Part shown: positions 14,895-16,503 of the stretch, piece by piece | Layout of the letters: every line of letters begins with the position of its first letter | How positions within the stretch are numbered: position 1 is the stretch's first letter | From: an uncultured Campylobacter sp. | GTDB taxonomy: Bacteria; Campylobacterota; Campylobacteria; Campylobacterales; Campylobacteraceae | Length of the DNA stretch: 16,503 bases | NCBI RefSeq assembly: GCF_938017775.1 | Contig: NZ_CALIIU010000062.1 | Span: forward strand, 1 to 16,503 | Direction: 5' to 3' | Notes under the pieces: model-generated | The model's input: the letters and a program-made list of their open reading frames with translations, nothing else | The model's database searches: none | What the model was told of the DNA's origin: nothing | Made by a program: the position numbers and the translations under genes

Positions 14895-14913
14895 TAAATT
14901 TAACCGCGCGCCG
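14895..14913. repeat. 19-base perfect repeat, copy 2
   Basis: TAAATTTAACCGCGCGCCG, identical to 8274-8292. It lies about 85 bases beyond the stop of tgt. Confidence 0.85.
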
Positions 14914-14996
14914 TATTAAAATTCCGCCCCGTCACCGCAGCTACGGCGTAAAATTTGACTAGCATATCAAATTTAAACGCCCTCGCCCGCCGAAAT

Positions 14997-16163
14997 TTAA
15001 TCTCGCGCTCCGCTTCGTGCGGCGTAGAATTCCCGCCTAAACTCCGCAAACCGCCCGTGCATGATCGCCTCTCTCATATCCGCGGCAAGGCGCAGGTAAT
15101 AGTGCAGATTGTGAATGCTCGCGAGGCGGTAAAAGCTAAGCTCGCGCGCGCGAAATAGATGATTTAGATAGCCGCGGCTGAAGCGCTTGCACGTGTAGCA
15201 GTCGCAGTGCGGATCGATCGGATCGTGATCGCTGATAAAGCCCGCGTTTTTGATGCTGATCTTGCCGAAGCTCGTAAATAGTGTGCCGTTGCGCGCATTT
15301 CGCGTAGGCATCACGCAGTCGAACATATCCACGCCGCGAGCGACGTTTTCGACGAGATCTTCGGGCGTGCCGACCCCCATCAAATATCGCGGGCGCGCCG
15401 CATCGACGTATGGCATCATAGTCTCTACGGTTTCGTACATCAGCTCGTTTTTCTCGCCCACGCTAAGCCCTCCGATCGCAAGCCCGTCAAAGCTCATCTC
15501 GCACAGCGCTTCGGCGCAAAATTTGCGCGCCTGCGGGTCAGTGCCGCCTTGTATGATACCGAAGATGTTTTGATGAGCGTGCAGGCCGCGAGATTTCATG
15601 GCCTCGTGATAATCTATCGCCTCGCGAGCCCATTTTATCGTGCGCACGACGCTTAGATCGATCCGCTTTTTAAGCCGCGATCTATCATCGCTGCTAAGTG
15701 CGCCAGGCTCGCGCGGCAGCTCCACCAAGTCGTCTAAAATCATCATAATATCGGAGTTTAGCTCATACTGCGTATCCAGCACCGAGCGCGGCGTGAAATA
15801 ATGCATACTGCCGTCGATGTGGCTTTTAAATTTTATGCCGCCCTCGTCGTTTTTGGTGTTTGCGCGCAAGCTGAAAGCCTGAAAGCCGCCGCTATCGGTC
15901 AAAAATGAGTGAGGAAATTTCGTAAATCCGTGCAGCCCGCCGAAGCCCGCCACTATCCGCGAGCCCGGTCGCAGATACATGTGATAGGTGTTGGCAAGGA
16001 TGATCTGCGCGCCCAGGAGCTGCTCTACGTCCGTCGCATCGAGCGCCTTGACCGCGCCCACGGTGCCGACCGGCATAAAAACGGGGGTGCGGATCGTGCT
16101 ATGCGCCGTGCGGATCGTGCAAGCGCGCGCCGCGCCGTCTGCGGCGTCTATCGTAAAATCCAT
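14997..16163 (-). CDS. tgt: Queuine tRNA-ribosyltransferase (tRNA-guanine transglycosylase)
   Basis: A 388-residue cytosolic enzyme that swaps guanine-34 of tRNAs with GUN anticodons for the queuosine precursor preQ1. Visible marks are ANTYHMYLRPG (57-67), DSGGFQ with the general-base Asp90, GLAIGGLSVGE (227-237), and FDCVMPTRNAR with the nucleophile Asp282. The zinc site is Cys320, Cys322, Cys325 and His351. The substrate-recognition Asp144 stands in DDLVELP, where most bacteria have a DECTP-like motif; this variant is what I expect in Campylobacterota. Size is normal. The ATG at 16163 has AAAGGA six bases upstream. The gene appears to stand alone, with a possible promoter about 100 bases upstream. 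Confidence 0.97.
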   Translation of the reverse strand: MDFTIDAADGAARACTIRTAHSTIRTPVFMPVGTVGAVKALDATDVEQLLGAQIILANTYHMYLRPGSRIVAGFGGLHGFTKFPHSFLTDSGGFQAFSLRANTKNDEGGIKFKSHIDGSMHYFTPRSVLDTQYELNSDIMMILDDLVELPREPGALSSDDRSRLKKRIDLSVVRTIKWAREAIDYHEAMKSRGLHAHQNIFGIIQGGTDPQARKFCAEALCEMSFDGLAIGGLSVGEKNELMYETVETMMPYVDAARPRYLMGVGTPEDLVENVARGVDMFDCVMPTRNARNGTLFTSFGKISIKNAGFISDHDPIDPHCDCYTCKRFSRGYLNHLFRARELSFYRLASIHNLHYYLRLAADMREAIMHGRFAEFRREFYAARSGARD

Positions 16164-16259
16164 CTTGATCCTTTAAATTTAGCTTTTTGCGCGCACTCGG
16201 CGCGAAATTTTAAAAAGCGATTGTAGCGAAATTTAAATTTGCAGCAGGTAAATTAAGGA

Positions 16260-16267
16260 ATTTTATA
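16260..16267 (-). promoter_or_regulatory. Possible -10 box of the tgt promoter
   Basis: TATAAAAT on the minus strand (ACTATAAAATTCC) lies about 97 bases before the tgt ATG, in the 163-base gap after the preceding gene. A TTGACA word further upstream (16316-16321) is too far away to pair with it. The call is tentative. Confidence 0.35.
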
Positions 16268-16326
16268 GTATTAAAGTCATAATTTTAAAGAATACTTTGC
16301 AAACGCGCAACACAATGTCAATAAGA

Positions 16327-16503
16327 TTAAGGAGCTTTCGTGTTTTTATCTTTAGTTTCGTTTGAAAATTCTAAAAGCTTTTCGTAGCTTTTGCGCATAT
16401 ATTCGGTGGCATCGTCTATCGCAAGACCCTGCATGATAACGCGATACAAATTAGGTCGCGTCTTTTTCCAGTTCCTAAGCGTTTGCACATCAACGCCCAA
16501 ATA
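16327..16503 (-). CDS. C-terminal part of a small helix-turn-helix protein (cut by window edge)
   Basis: The last 58 codons and the TAA of a minus-strand gene can be read; the start lies beyond the right edge. LGVDVQTLRNWKKTRPNLY reads like a DNA-recognition helix-turn-helix of the kind seen in small Campylobacter regulators, where the sequence 'LGVS..T..NW....P.LY' is common. It is followed by a helical, charged tail ending in KDKNTKAP. No partner gene is visible. Function beyond probable DNA binding is unknown. The gene reads towards tgt, with 163 bases between them. Confidence 0.6.
   Translation of the reverse strand, partial: YLGVDVQTLRNWKKTRPNLYRVIMQGLAIDDATEYMRKSYEKLLEFSNETKDKNTKAP

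Larger units (their letters stand above)
14310..14996. other. 687-base gene-free region rich in AAATTT words and short repeats
   Basis: The stretch between the convergent membrane-protein gene and tgt holds no convincing gene. Its longest open frames (a 73-codon one at 14557-14778 and minus-strand ones of about 20 codons) lack ribosome binding sites and recognisable protein character. I count about 24 RAATTY words (mostly AAATTT or AAATTC), roughly one per 29 bases, against one or two expected by chance. It also has three copies of an AAAATTYTACCGC-like word, a 16-base near-identical pair, a hairpin with a T loop, and one copy of the 19-base repeat. I see no tRNA or rho-independent terminator. 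Confidence 0.7.

Noticed and set aside
1..16503. Recent foreign island, prophage or insertion sequence
   Set aside because: No transposase, integrase, phage or toxin genes, no flanking repeats, and the AAATTT word style runs through nearly all genes and gaps.

Overview
The window looks like chromosomal DNA from a Campylobacter of the higher-GC oral group (C. gracilis, showae, rectus or curvus type). This rests on gene content and style: futalosine-pathway menaquinone genes, an epsilonproteobacterial form of Tgt, a Campylobacter-like pseudopilin, very frequent AAATTT words on both strands, and short AGGA-type ribosome binding sites. The species call is inference. I see no phage, insertion sequence, CRISPR array or RNA gene.

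Layout. Positions 1-311 hold the start of a methionine ABC permease gene (metI), cut by the window edge. From 11156 down to 533 nine genes run on the minus strand with mostly tiny gaps or an overlap: mqnE, a purine-base permease, a purine phosphoribosyltransferase, a GT-C-like membrane protein, a pseudopilin, metG, a lysine/alanine-rich basic protein, a MurF-like protein without a P-loop, and a UbiD-family menaquinone decarboxylase. A divergent promoter region at 11157-11297 separates them from glmS and an unknown six-helix membrane protein on the plus strand. Next comes a 687-base gene-free region full of AAATTT-type words and short repeats. Then come tgt on the minus strand and the 3' end of a small helix-turn-helix gene at the right edge.

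How the genes fit together. Both ends of the minus-strand run encode menaquinone (futalosine pathway) enzymes. The adjacent mqnE, purine permease and purine phosphoribosyltransferase make metabolic sense because the futalosine pathway releases a purine base. metG and metI both concern methionine. glmS supplies glucosamine-6-phosphate for the cell wall, and the MurF-like protein hints at wall biology on the other strand.

Most of the window is ordinary housekeeping. The parts most worth a second look are the basic AK-rich protein plus P-loop-less Mur-like pair, the GT-C/pseudopilin pair, the unknown membrane protein after glmS, and the dense RAATTY words and repeats in the gene-free stretches.
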